Source: Gnetum montanum (Eukaryota; Streptophyta; Gnetopsida; Gnetales; Gnetaceae). Taken from it: 24,241 bases of DNA. The first letter of the stretch is position 1; every line of letters begins with the position of its first letter. Positions 9,725-19,999 of the stretch are shown here, in pieces. The DNA lies in contig MNCI01036289.1 in assembly GCA_015680685.1 (NCBI GenBank), positions 73,011 through 97,251 on the forward strand. The letters run 5' to 3'. The position numbers and the translations under genes were made by a program. The notes beneath the pieces are model-generated. The model was not told where the DNA came from. It worked only from the letters and a program-made list of their open reading frames with translations, and searched no databases.

Positions 9725-10665
9725 TGATGAAATGTCAAAGAGTCACATTGATAGATCCTCATTGACATGGCCTCATCAATGAGTCCCCATGAATGTGGCC
9801 TTATCTACGTGGTGTTTCCCTATTTATGGGGCCATGTTGACATAGCATTTGCTACATTTACAAGGTCTCGTCAACACTACTCCACAATAAAATCTATAGA
9901 TATGCACTCCCATGTCATGTCTATGGCATGTCTTATCATAGTTGTAGCAGAGCTCTTACAGTTTTGTTATTTGACAGTGAGAATATTTTTTGAGTGCATG
10001 CAGTAGGAGTAAAAAAATATATGAATCTTTATTCAAGCACTAATGTACCTAAGCACAAATGTGTGAATAGAAATAAAGACAAAACTTTTGATAAACCTTT
10101 CAACACTTGGAAATAGATTAATTATTTATTCATGCATTTCATGTCTTATGTGATTTCCTTTAATACTTTGAGTAATTAAATAATCAATTAGGCTAGACTA
10201 AGTTACATTAAGAAATGATTAATTAAGCACATAATTATGACCACTTTGTGCATGTGCATAACGCTTTGTAATCCCAATAACACTTAAAGTTTGGTAACCT
10301 AGTAGTGCTATACATGTTCAGGATGTGTACTGCAAGTATGACCAGATGCTTATGTTAGGATTAGTTAGGTGTAGTTAGTTAAATTAAGTTAGCAATTAAA
10401 TTACTTCATTCCTTCAATCCTTTTTTTTAAGCACCCAAAACATAAAACATAAAAAGAAATAAAAAAATCATATGCCTTGATTACACTCAACCATACCCTT
10501 GCATGTCACAAGTGTAATTGGGAAGATAATGAATGACTATTAAGACAAGTTCACTTCCTAGAGACTAGTGTACTAGAAGATATAGGGTCCTTGAAATTTG
10601 ATTAAATCATGTGTGAATTCTTAGTCATTCATATGCGTGAGCATAGGGGTACTCATTGCTCATCA
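9725..10665 (+). repeat. LTR C (5' LTR of E3, 941 bp)
   Basis: Starts TGATGAAATG and ends TTGCTCATCA, directly followed by a primer site, which fixes the 3' edge well. The terminal block CATAGGGGTACTCATTGCTCATCA-like ending is shared with LTR B and the E2 LTRs. The TATA position holds TATTTATG (9831-9838), a decayed form. The inverted pair GAATCTTTATTC (10023-10034) and GAAATAAAGA (10070-10079) frames the probable poly(A) signal. Two GGTAA motifs lie at 10264 and 10290. The 5' edge depends on TG and alignment with LTR A, so it is less certain. Confidence 0.8.
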
Positions 10666-10666
10666 T

Positions 10667-10684
10667 TGGTGCTATTGGTAAGGA
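10667..10684 (+). promoter_or_regulatory. Primer-binding site of E3
   Basis: TGGTGCTATTGGTAAGGA begins two bases after the LTR end. It is a decayed version of the E2 site. Against the tRNA-Asp type of plant primer site, as I recall it, 11 of 18 positions match, and six of the seven differences are transitions. Confidence 0.6.
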
Positions 10685-10819
10685 CTCTTTTTTTTTGAAA
10701 TGTGCACTATCTAGGTATAGTGAAAATCATTAACATCATTGGATGAACCCCAAGTTCAAAATAATTCTAAAAATAAATATAATAATTCAAGCACATTGAT
10801 AACTTATTTTCATTGCAAA

Positions 10820-12600
10820 ATGTCTCCTTCTCATAAGCGTGATGATACTAAACCACTAGTGCCTTAAGAATGCATGGTGGTATATACTCATCTAGATGAG
10901 TATTTGCCTGACTTCACCTTCATCCTACATTAGGATGAACAATTTTGATGGAAATATATGGAGGGTAACATCATAATGCCTCTTTTCAATCTATGCTTAG
11001 GATGTTACTCCAAACTCTTAGGAGGTTGGACATCCAAGATCTTCAAGAAGAGTACGTTGTGCATGACTATGATTATTGGGACTACCATCTCATTGAAACA
11101 CAATGTAAGAGAGATTGACACCAAGAGAAGCAACATGAGGCTATGAAGGGGAAATAGTTCACCAATCCCTTATTCTTGGTAAATCAAAATGATAATGAGG
11201 ATCCTCTCTCTAAGGATTCTCAACATGTAGATTCTCCACCTCTTGATATTGGTGATGGGGGATTGAACCTAAAGTTGTCATCCACTTTCAACAATCAGGG
11301 TTCAGGAAAAGTGGAAGTCCAAGTAGGGGCTTATGCAAGCATTAGGATGACAAGAAAGTTGATGAATGTGACTGTGACAAGTGTAAAGGAGATGGCAAAC
11401 ACCATAGTGGTGGAAATCCTTCTCCTTCTTCACCCTCTTTTTATGCATCTTCCTCTTCTGTTTCTAATACACATCACCGAAAGAAAATCGTGATGAAGCT
11501 AAACAATGAGATAATAATGATTTCCAAGCTTGCCATGAATGAAGGGGTAGCATAGGACATCATAGGCATCATCGAAATAATGATGATGATGAGCCTTTGC
11601 TAGCAACTTGGTGTATGCTAAATATCATAGAGGTAGTAAAAATTTCAACCAGGCAATGAAAGATAGTTGGATCAAGCAAATTGACATGAACAATATCCCT
11701 AGATTTGAGGGGGGATATAACATTGATTCACAAACACATCTTCAAGCCTTTCATGATGCCTATGCCTTAGAAAGTATTGAAAATGATTGGTAGAAATTAA
11801 AGTTATTTACTAGGACACCCATCAAAGAAGTCAAAATTTGGTATCGATCCTTGGAGGTAGAATTCATTTGTAGGTGGAGTATAATACTAGAGTTGTTCAA
11901 TGATAAATATCAAATGTACTCTCAACTATATAATCTAAGAAGATAGATCCAAGGATGAAAGCAAGGAACACATGAAACCTTGGACGCCACCATGGATAGA
12001 TACCATTCTCTCATACATTGATGCCCTAGCCATGGTTATTCTTAGTGGGAACAACTTCACTACATCATAGATGAACTCATATTAGAAATAAGAACTCTAG
12101 GGGTTTATGCCCAAGGAAGACTATTAAAAATTAGATTCCATCATATTCAAAGGCTGATAGAGTAGGTAGAAAAAGAAAGGAAATGGAAAAGTGCTTAAGG
12201 ATATAATAGGAATCCTTCCATTAGAAAAAGGGAGGTTTAATTTTGTGATAATGAGAAGGAGATACCACTTGATGAGATGGTGAATAGAAAGACCTTGCTG
12301 ATTCAAAAATCTCTATCTAAAATCTTATCCAAGGTAGATAAAATGTGGGATTTATTAGATGAAAAATTTCATACTACTTTAAGGATTGCAGAAGAATCAA
12401 GAGAGCAAAGTAGTGACCATAACCACATGAGGTAGAAAGAAGATAAATGTGCCTAGCAAAGGGGTAAGGGTAAAGCTATTGTAGTAGGAGAAGTTGTGGA
12501 GATAGGATTAGATGATAATGGTGAGTGTGACATCTACCAATACAAACGTCCTAAAGGATGTTGCCCTGTCATGTCACACTTGTAGGAGTCTAGGGTGTAT
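10820..12600 (+). pseudogene. gag: E3 gag, broken
   Basis: Gag forms the particle that packages element RNA. The core domain is recognised from about 11600: NIPRFEGGYNIDSQTHLQAF, then KIWYRSLEVE (about 11838), LFNDKYQ, ETLDATMDRYHSL, GVYAQGRLL and HIQRLIE. It matches the better-preserved gag of E2 over the same order of blocks. A possible zinc-knuckle remnant, CDIYQYKRPKGCCP, is near 12527. Upstream (10820-11590) lies an acidic, hydrophilic N-terminal part longer than in E2, ending in DDDEPLL, which E2 also has. The start at ATG 10820 is a guess. Many stops and frame changes are present. Confidence 0.8.
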
Positions 12601-13250
12601 GTGTTGAATCCCATATTGGTAGAAGGTAAGAACCCAAAAGACTGCCTTATCCTCAAGGCAATCCAAGGTAGTTTCACTAGCAACAATAAACTTATTATCC
12701 AAGTGGAGCCCCACCATAGTCATATGAGCAACACCAATAGTGGTAACACCCAAAATCATAGAGGATGCCATCACCAAGTTAGCAGTACCCTTATAGGTAG
12801 TGAAATCCATATGGGTACTATGTTCAACAACCAGTGTCTCCACATGACTCTTCTAATTATGTTTCTTTTCAACATCACTACTATCCTCTAGAGTATCACA
12901 AAACTCATTCTCCATCTACTAGAAGGAAAACCTCAAATCCCTATCATCCTTCTCATCCTTTAGCAAATGCTCCTTCATCCTTCACCTAATTACCTTCTAC
13001 TCCATCTATGTAGGGCAAAATTCCATCATAGTCACAACAATGTAATGCTACTACGGCTATCAACTTACAATTCGCTTCCTTTTCAAATGGTTCAAAATTC
13101 AAATTCCGAAAATGACCATTTTTCTAACTTAACAATCCTCCAAATTCCTTACAGACTAATGCAACTGGCTATCCTATCTCTCCATCACCCTCTACATCAA
13201 ATCCTTTCAAGAACCCTTCAAACCAAATATCTCCTAAGTTTAGCACAATC
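12601..13250 (+). pseudogene. E3 gag-protease linker, Pro/Ser/His/Asn-rich, broken
   Basis: Low-complexity coding remnant between the gag zinc-knuckle region and the protease, rich in Ser, Pro, His and Asn codons. The corresponding part of E2 (about 20150-20500, minus strand) has similar composition (SSTQPPPCAPYTSP). No motif is seen. Stops and frame changes prevent translation. Confidence 0.5.
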
Positions 13251-13740
13251 ATGTTAACCCATGCTGAATCTGATTGGATCAGGCTGGAAACCTTCTTAGG
13301 AAAAGATCTGACCCTGAAAGTCCTATCATATAATTGCAAATCACTGGACATGAGTCATGCAATGCTCTTCTTGATTCAAGTTCCAATGTCAATCTAATTT
13401 CCCATGACATGTACAAATCATGGAGCCTACCACCTCTCAAAAAGAATAATATCTGTCTAGAATTCGTAGACTAGTCAATCAAAGTTCCTTTGGGACTTGT
13501 GGAAGACATTGTGACCACTATTTGTGGGTGGTCCTATCCTACCAATTTTTTGGTGATCAAGATTAACAATTGCAAGGGATACTTCCCAATTATTATGGGA
13601 TGGGCATGGTTGAGCACTGTTGATGTGTAAATTAACATCAAAGATCTCTCCTTGGAAATTTCCAAGGAGAATGAATTTGGAAAGATTGTGAAGAAGAGAG
13701 TTCCATGCATTGCGTAGAGTGATACCAGGTGTAATTATGT
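13251..13740 (+). pseudogene. pro: E3 retroviral-type aspartic protease, broken
   Basis: The protease would cut the Gag-Pol polyprotein. The active-site loop reads ALLDSSSNVNLIS (Asp codon 13373-13375). The family pattern is ALxDxG(S/A)xVNLI, so the catalytic Asp remains but the Gly two residues on is Ser. The second half YPTNFLVIKIN is followed by PIIMGWAWLSTVDV (about 13587-13625), matching the usual PVILGRPWL pattern with Arg-Pro altered to Trp-Ala. Both halves are in the same frame, with a stop between them at an expected coding position. It lies between gag and the RT linker, as expected. Confidence 0.78.
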
Positions 13741-14172
13741 GTAAAAAATCTAGTCTATTAAGAGAACATCCATCAAAGCATGTAGATAGTATGCAACTAA
13801 ATATGAGATTCAAAGGTGCTTATAAGTAGTAGCCACAAAATAGGAGGCCACCTAATGGCTGACTTGAAAGTGACATACTTTGCATGGAATCTACTGAGAG
13901 TTTGACATGTGCCTATATTAAAAGCATGGATAAATTAGAGCAAGTTCATCACAAACTCTCTAATAATTCAAATGATGACACTAATTGGGGAGAGTTGGAA
14001 ATCCCTAAAAATTTTAAACAAGAGCCCTTAGAGTTAAAAAATCTACCTACTTGCATGGAGTATGAATTTTTTATAAATGGAAAGTTCATAATAATCAATG
14101 TCAATCTTGCTTCTAAACAAAAATAGATGTTATCAAATGTGGTCAACAAATGGCCAACAGCCTTTGCCTGGT
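13741..14172 (+). pseudogene. pol: E3 protease-RT linker, split by E2
   Basis: A coding remnant with an acidic stretch (13884-14126) leads into NVNLASKQ and then VVNKWPTAFAW, ending at 14172. Plant Ty3/gypsy Pol has a F-A-W-S/T-Y motif just before RT. Here FAW lies left of E2, and the next codons SYPKLTKINP start at 22757 on its right. E1 has the homologous stretch at about 290-400. Confidence 0.8.
14168..14172 (+). repeat. Left copy of the E2 target-site duplication (CTGGT)
   Basis: CTGGT directly left of the E2 LTR is repeated at 22754-22758 directly right of it. Five bases is the usual duplication length for Ty3/gypsy integration. Confidence 0.9.
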
Positions 14173-14967
14173 TGATGAGTGGCGAGGTACCCCTACACTC
14201 AACCATATGAATACGAGTGTTTCACACATGATCTAGTCAAACTCCGTAGATGAACTAGTTGTGGTATCTAGATAGTTATCCTTAGGTTGCAGTTCGTTGT
14301 CTTCCCACTTGGACTAGTGTTAACTTTGTCACATATGGTAGTCTAGAGTGAGGTGTATGATTTGTTTCTATGCTAATGCTACTCCTGAAGGCAATGGGAG
14401 ATAAGATTAACTAGGAAAAGAGAGAAAGGATGAGAGAGAATCTAAGCTAGCCTATGTGCGATGAGCATCCATTCCTTAATCACCCATACACATCCTGGAA
14501 TTCGTGCATGTCTACTACTAGGATTACCAAGCACAGATCTTAGGTACACTACTGGGTTACCAAGTAGTCTCACTTAAATACTTGTAATCAAGTTGTACTC
14601 ATTCCACATCTAACAGGAGTTTAGGGTGAAGAGAGATTAACTAGAAAAGTAGTAGATAACAATTAAATAAATAATTAAGCTAAGTGAATGCTGAAATGAT
14701 GAAGTAATCTCGATCTTTATTCCTGGTCATGTGCATGTCCAAGTATGTCACACTTGAATAAGGATGTCGTACAATTACAATCATCACACTCTGGGCATAC
14801 ACTAGGAGGAAAAAGGGTTGAGAGGAAAACTGAAAACTAAAATCAAAACTAGTTCTAAACTGATGAAGGACTATCTATTGGAACTATCTACCTCTTATTT
14901 ATAGATGAGGAGACAGGCTACAATATTGTGTATGCGATATCGTGGTTGACTAAATGGTGACTCATCA
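14173..14967 (-). repeat. 3' LTR of E2 (795 bp)
   Basis: It aligns over its whole length with 21957-22753. On the minus strand it starts TGATGAGTCA (14967) and ends GCCACTCATCA (14173). The TATA box CTATAAATAAG is at 14894-14904, with a GATATC in GCGATATCG about 30 bp upstream of it. The AATAAAG signal is in GAATAAAGAT (14713-14722), with its inverted partner at 14756-14765. Paired GGTAA motifs lie at 14515-14531 and 14549-14564. Confidence 0.92.
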
Positions 14968-15002
14968 TACCCCCATGACTGAATGAAAACTCATCCTCGA
15001 GT
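14968..15002 (-). promoter_or_regulatory. Pre-LTR conserved stretch / polypurine tract of E2
   Basis: On the minus strand the bases next to the 3' LTR include ATGGGGGTA, a plausible plus-strand primer. They are preceded by GGATGAGTTTTCATTCAG, shared with E1 (7997-8031). Confidence 0.6.
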
Positions 15003-15148
15003 TATAGTGAGAACAAGATCCATTGATAGCACAGTGGATAGGTATGGGAGTATTGGATGGTAAAAATGGGTTTATGTAGTAGTGCAGAGTCAAAACAGAA
15101 TTAAGATACAACACAAAAAATATGCTACAGCTACAAAATTGGTGGAAC

Positions 15149-17915
15149 TCATGTAGTTCCTAGTGGCGGTGGCTCCTCCATAGGTGCTTTCCCCTTGTCT
15201 TGTGCTCCAGGTCTTGGGGCTTAATGGTGTTGAAGTATGGCTTGGAGTTTCTCCTCTTTGGTCCTGGGATCCTATGTCGTCCATGCTAATGTTTCGATGT
15301 TTGATGGAGTCGGCACTTCCCATGGGCAGTGTAGTTGCAGAAACATTTGATTTTCCTTGATATACTAGGTCGTAAATACCCGTCATTCCTCCTCATAGGC
15401 TTTAACTATGTCTCTGTACTCTGGAAAATCCACAATCCATCGAGTCAAATCTGTTGCAACACCTTTTTGTCCTTGGTAGCTTACCTTCACCACCTCAATT
15501 TTAGAATTTGCAATCTCCAATTTTTGCAATATCTTCTTGTGTTCTGGAAATTCTATTTCATATTTGATGTAGTTGATAGGTACTTGTTGCTCGAGCTCTA
15601 TTCTTAGGCACCCTGTTGTTAACATAGCAAGGTTGGCATACTGCAGGTTTTCCAACTCCATGTATTCTGTCAAATTTTGAATCTACAGGTCCTAGTTCTT
15701 AACTTCTGCCTAGTGGGCAAATGCATATGTGTCCAATATGGCCCGCTAGTCAGTGTGTTGAGCACTGATAGTGTTGATGTGGGCCTTGGCCATATGGATC
15801 TCTTTCTCAAGGATCTGTTTGTACATCCCTACCTGGTCCCAAAAGTGCTCCTTTATCTTTTCATGCCATTTAGCCTTATTTTTCCACACGCTTATTTCGA
15901 TAGCTATCTTTTGACAAATTATGCGTACCTCCTCCATTGAGAGGGTTCAATTTTCCTTGGCTAAACAGCTCATGTCTTGGTTGACTCAGATGAACTATTC
16001 TTGCAACTGATGGAAATGTTCTTCGAGAACATTCTTTTTGCTTCTCCACAAAGGTCAACCAAAGGTTCTTGACAACAAGCTACTTGTCTTCCTCTTGTAA
16101 GGCTTTGAGTGCCTTGATATGTGCATGAGTTTATGCCTGTGCTATAGAGGCATCCCAAACATCCTTCTCTTTTTCTTATGCCACCTTCTTATTCTCTGTT
16201 AGTAGTTTGGTTAGTTGCTCAATTTTGAAATTATCCAGCTAGTCTATAGGAACAAATTGCGAAGGGTCCCACTACACTGTTTGTAGGGCCACAAGTGTTT
16301 TTGTAATTTTTGCACCTCTACTTTAGTATGCTTGGCCCTCACTTCTGTTATGACTAGCTTCCCCTTAGTGGAAATGAGGTCTGATTGAATTGTTGTAACA
16401 TCTTGAGGGATGTCAAACAGGGATGTCATTATTTGTCTTATTTGTAGCAATCAATCAAGCGCATCCTCATGTTTTGCAGGAGTCATTGAGGTTCTAGCCA
16501 AATCTTGAGCATCCCGTGCTCTCATGAGATCTATCGGTGATACAATAGGTACATTCAACAATTCTTTAATGTGATCTATGAACACTACCGTAGCTCCCGC
16601 TACATCTTGGTGTTGCATGACCACCACTGTGGCCCCTTCACCAATTTCTAATTGCACTTGGAAAGATGCAGCATTTCCCGAGATTTGTTGTAACCAAATA
16701 ATCTCCCCTCCTCCTGTGCGATCCAAAGAAACCATGGGCTATATGGCATTATCAATGACACTGAAGATATTTTCATCATCACGACTTCCCCAACTGATCA
16801 TCTCAGTGATGGCCCTGAGGTGGCTCATCGACAGTCTGTAATCTTGCAACGGCAGTGGTTGATCCTAGCCCATGCTAGGCCCTACTTCTTATTGTTGGCT
16901 AGGTCTTGTACTTGGAAATTGGTTGGGTCTTGCAAGTTGAGTTGCAGTTGGTTCAACCATTTTTTTCTTCTTCTTATTCTGGCCCTAGCGTCTCACCATT
17001 GATTTTCCTTGTGGCTAGTGGCTTTAACAGTTTAGCATATGAAGCATTTTGGGCTTTTCCAAGGACATCATTAGTGTATCCCCTGATACTAGCACATCAG
17101 CATAGCTTCCTAATAAGGAAAGGGAAGGGCAATGCCATCTTCCCTATCTTCCATTCCTTGAACTGCCTTAGGATCTCCGTAAGGTATAGATGGGGTAGTT
17201 TAGCATTAATCTTTCCCATTAGCATTGCACATCCTCTTGCTACATATGTTGAGATTCTTTTTAAGCCCTTCATGGGGGAGAGGTGATACATTCCAATTTT
17301 AAAATAGATCATCTCTTTCGTCGTCAACTCTCCAAATGTCTTATCCCTACCATATGCCCTTTCCAACAAAACTCATCGCACATCGGGGTCTGAACGGTTA
17401 GACAACTGAGCAACCTTGGGGCTTGTATTCAAAAGGTTTAATACTTCTAAAATTTCCTACCTGGAGAAATTGATTGTCACACCACAAATTTTAATGGTGG
17501 TGCCTTGTTCTCTGTTGTGCCAGAATTGGTACGTCTCCCCTAGGTACCAAGCACTACTTTTAGAGAGGGTAGGCCATAAGGGAGATCCTTTGAGGTGATC
17601 CCTAATAGCCTCAGGAGTGAACTCTGTGAAGGATTCAAAATTTAATTCCACAATCACCGTAGTGAATGTTCACCTTTCATGGATAGCCTAAACACAATCC
17701 TAGGGCAACGTGAGATGTTGTCCCTATTTAGGTACTACATTAGCTCCTCCTTCTACTTGCTCAGACTATACAGTAGGAGGATCCTCTTGATGAATGCTAA
17801 ATGATTGTTCCTCCTATTTTGCATGTTGTCCAACAGGGACTTGTTCTTTGCCTCTCCTAGGTCGTTTACTTCCACCTTCAGTGGGACCTTTCTGATTTCC
17901 ATGTTTTGGGGCCAT
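15149..17915 (-). pseudogene. E2 extra ORF (aORF), broken
   Basis: Second copy of the extra protein, about 920 codons. The ATG at 17915 directly follows a splice acceptor. The protein starts MAPKHGNQKG and has a basic SKRPRRGKEQ that could be a nuclear signal. Conserved parts: LNFESFTEFTPEAIRDHL and GETYQFWHNR, then GVTINFS (17657-17457); LTTKEMIYFKIGMYHLSP (17369-17097); QVQLEIGEG and HIKELLNVPI (16735-16451); a Lys/Glu/Gln-rich, probably coiled-coil part (16450-15600); YMELENLQYANLAMLTT (near 15650); and DPRTKEEKL (near 15240). The end is a TGA at 15149-15151 after a Pro-rich tail. It shares all these blocks with E1. The GVTINFS block looks somewhat like a domain known from plant transposon proteins, but this needs a profile search. 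No membrane segment is evident. Stops and frameshifts make it a pseudogene. Confidence 0.78.
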
Positions 17916-18316
17916 CTGCAATCACACAGGCAAAACATTAGTATGGTTGTTTGTGAAGTTAAGTTATACCTTACTGCTTGCCTTAATTAATTAATTTATT
18001 TCATCTTTGTGTGATGTTTTCCAAAAGATTATAATAGTGGGTCCTTTTTACTTAGGTGGTTTCCAATTTTAGTTTCTCGATGTACCTAAGGGGATGAAAT
18101 TATTTTCAGCACAATTATTCTTAATTTTTACAACTAATTACCCTTGATAATGTCCTTTGGGCAATGACAAATTCCAAAAAATTTATGCACTATTTGGCAT
18201 GTGTCCCTTCCCCACGACTAAGCTGAACACTCTAGGTTCAAGTAGGTTTAGATGGAATAAAAATCAAAATACCAGCGAGTGAGATATAGGTAGAAAAGCA
18301 AGGGTTTCATACTCAC
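17916..18316 (-). other. Predicted leader intron of the E2 extra ORF (401 bp)
   Basis: On the minus strand the donor CTT|GTGAGTATG starts at 18316 and the acceptor CTGTGTGATTGCAG ends at 17916, directly before ATGGCCCC. The interior is AT-rich without a protein-like frame. The layout is the same as in E1. Confidence 0.55.
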
Positions 18317-18392
18317 AAGTTGTAAAGAAAAATTTAAAAAACTCCCTTGTGTGATTTGTGAAAAATGATGCTAAGTGTTGTGGGGGGGTCAC

Positions 18393-18402
18393 CTATATAT
18401 AG
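18393..18402 (-). promoter_or_regulatory. Internal TATA box of the E2 extra ORF
   Basis: CTATATATAG lies about 77 bp upstream of the predicted donor on the minus strand. It corresponds to the E1 box at 4568-4577. Confidence 0.5.
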
Positions 18403-18411
18403 GTTATAGGG

Positions 18412-18475
18412 ACACGATATCACATATGATACATCGCGTACGTGATATTGCAACCTATCGATATTTAGGCCCGAG
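18412..18475 (-). promoter_or_regulatory. GATATC-centred element upstream of the internal TATA box
   Basis: It contains GATATC, GATATT twice and GCGTACGTGATATTGC. The last, read on the other strand, differs at one of 16 positions from GCGATATCACGTACGC in the E4 LTR (79-94). Both sit just upstream of a TATA box. Confidence 0.5.
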
Positions 18476-19830
18476 GGAAAATACCAAATTTTTAGGATTT
18501 TTTGAAAATTAATAATGGAAATTAAGGACATGTGGTAGGTGTTTAAGGGTTCTAGGGTAATTTAACTTGTTTTGAAGGCACGAATAGTGATAGGTGGGTG
18601 GAATTGATCAATAAGGACCTCATATGGTAGAGAAAAAGGCTATGTGATGGTTCATAGAAATGTTGTATCAGAGGGATAGTAGTAGGGAAAGAATGTTATG
18701 AAAAATAGGCTAAGGGTAAGAAATGGTGTGTGTGTGTTGTGTTATAAGGGAAAGTTACAAAATATTACACAAGTGGGTCCTCCCCAAAGCAAGTTCCAAC
18801 CTATAATGCCCTTGTGTAACCATACTTAAAAGTGTCCATGGGTACTAGAAGGGTTAAATGTAATCTGCACTAATTCCACAAAACACACGCATGTAAACAT
18901 CACCAGAATGAGGTGAGAATTCTATGTTACATACAACATGAGCTACAATTACCTGAACAGTGAGATGAGGTGAACTATAGAAGGGATTGTAGAGATTGGG
19001 ACATGAGGTAATTGACCCAGGGTGCAGTGAATACTGCGTGTAGAGCATGATTAATGTGTCATTAACCCATCATTCCAAGATCAAGACCAAGTCCATTCCT
19101 CTAATCAGTGACATTACATTGTTTTATCCCATGATGAGTGACTATGTGAGTACCATAACAACAAGGCATACGATCACTTGGCGTTTTGTGCAATGGAGGA
19201 GTGATTTTTGTTTTGTGGCACTTTGCTTTTCATTTTTTTCCCTTTTTTTTCGATTGCTAAATCTAGAGAAGCCGCCAACCTTCAGGCATGGGTGCATGTC
19301 TTTCCAGTGGGACCCCCTAGAACAGCATTGGATTTTTGAGTGCCCTTTTGATTACTCTTACTTCCATTTTTCGTTAGATCTACAAGGATCTTAATACAAT
19401 CACGTTGCATGATAACTCTCACAAACGTCACCAAAGAGAATCTACAAGTCCCCTTGATGTCACACCCTAATCATCCCCTCTTGGTCTATCCTTCTTCATT
19501 CTAGGTACAATGAATACAAAATTAATTTTAAGTTTCAAGAATGTCAAGAATATAACTGTACCCTCAAACAGAACCTCTTATTTGTAGAATGAATGAGTGA
19601 GTGTAATGGGTTCACTGTCCACATAATTGATCACTCAAGACTTGATAACATAGAACACACCTCAACCAATGAGCCACATGATGTTTTATTCGTAGATGAG
19701 ATTACTTATAAAAATGTAAAAATACAAAGAGACAAAAAGATAAAATAAGAAATTGAAAAATGAAAAACTGGAAAATAAAAAGTTGTAAAATTGAAGAAAA
19801 TGAAAAATATTTATTAATCTTGCTTGTTAT
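18476..19830 (-). other. Noncoding spacer of E2 between gag and the extra ORF
   Basis: No coding signal is seen. It shares ordered blocks with the E1 spacer (3051-4567): T-rich runs at 19700-19810 (minus-strand reading), GTGTGACATCAAGGGGAC near 19460, and GGGGAGGACCCACTTGTG near 18780. A short TG run lies at 18728-18741. Predicted peptides on either strand here do not resemble proteins. Confidence 0.6.
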
Positions 19831-19834
19831 TAAA

Positions 19835-19852
19835 ATGGGGGATATCCCCCAT
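19835..19852. repeat. Perfect 18-bp palindrome at the pol-deletion junction
   Basis: ATGGGGGATATCCCCCAT reads the same on both strands. It lies where gag-side sequence meets the post-integrase spacer in E2. E1 has a related but shorter GATATCCTCC near 3077. Confidence 0.7.
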
Positions 19853-19999
19853 AACTAAATGGTTGAGGATGACAAATATTAATAAATGAAGGATGAGGAT
19901 CCTTGCATGTTGGAAATATTAGGACCTAGTCATACTTACCCCATCAAGGTTTACACACCTGATTCTAGTAAGCATAGTGGGGCAATTTATAAGATGTAG

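Noticed and set aside
9767-10006. 79-codon frame near the start of LTR C
   Set aside because: It lies wholly in an LTR, across the U3/R region, and is not conserved in LTR A.
12574-12843. 89-codon minus-strand frame overlapping a 98-codon plus-strand frame
   Set aside because: The region is the decayed gag-protease linker of E3 on the plus strand. The minus-strand peptide has no support from E2.
15335-15940. Hydrophobic plus-strand frames resembling membrane proteins
   Set aside because: They are the complement of the Lys/Glu-rich coiled-coil part of the E2 extra ORF. Antisense of such codons gives Leu/Phe-rich peptides.
16906-17286. 126-codon plus-strand frame
   Set aside because: Antisense to the extra ORF of E2, whose own frame on the minus strand matches E1. 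The plus-strand peptide has no match to the E1 copy.
19047-19394. 115-codon plus-strand frame
   Set aside because: It lies in the noncoding spacer of E2, antisense to the element. Composition is Phe/Ser-rich without protein character, and E1 has no counterpart.
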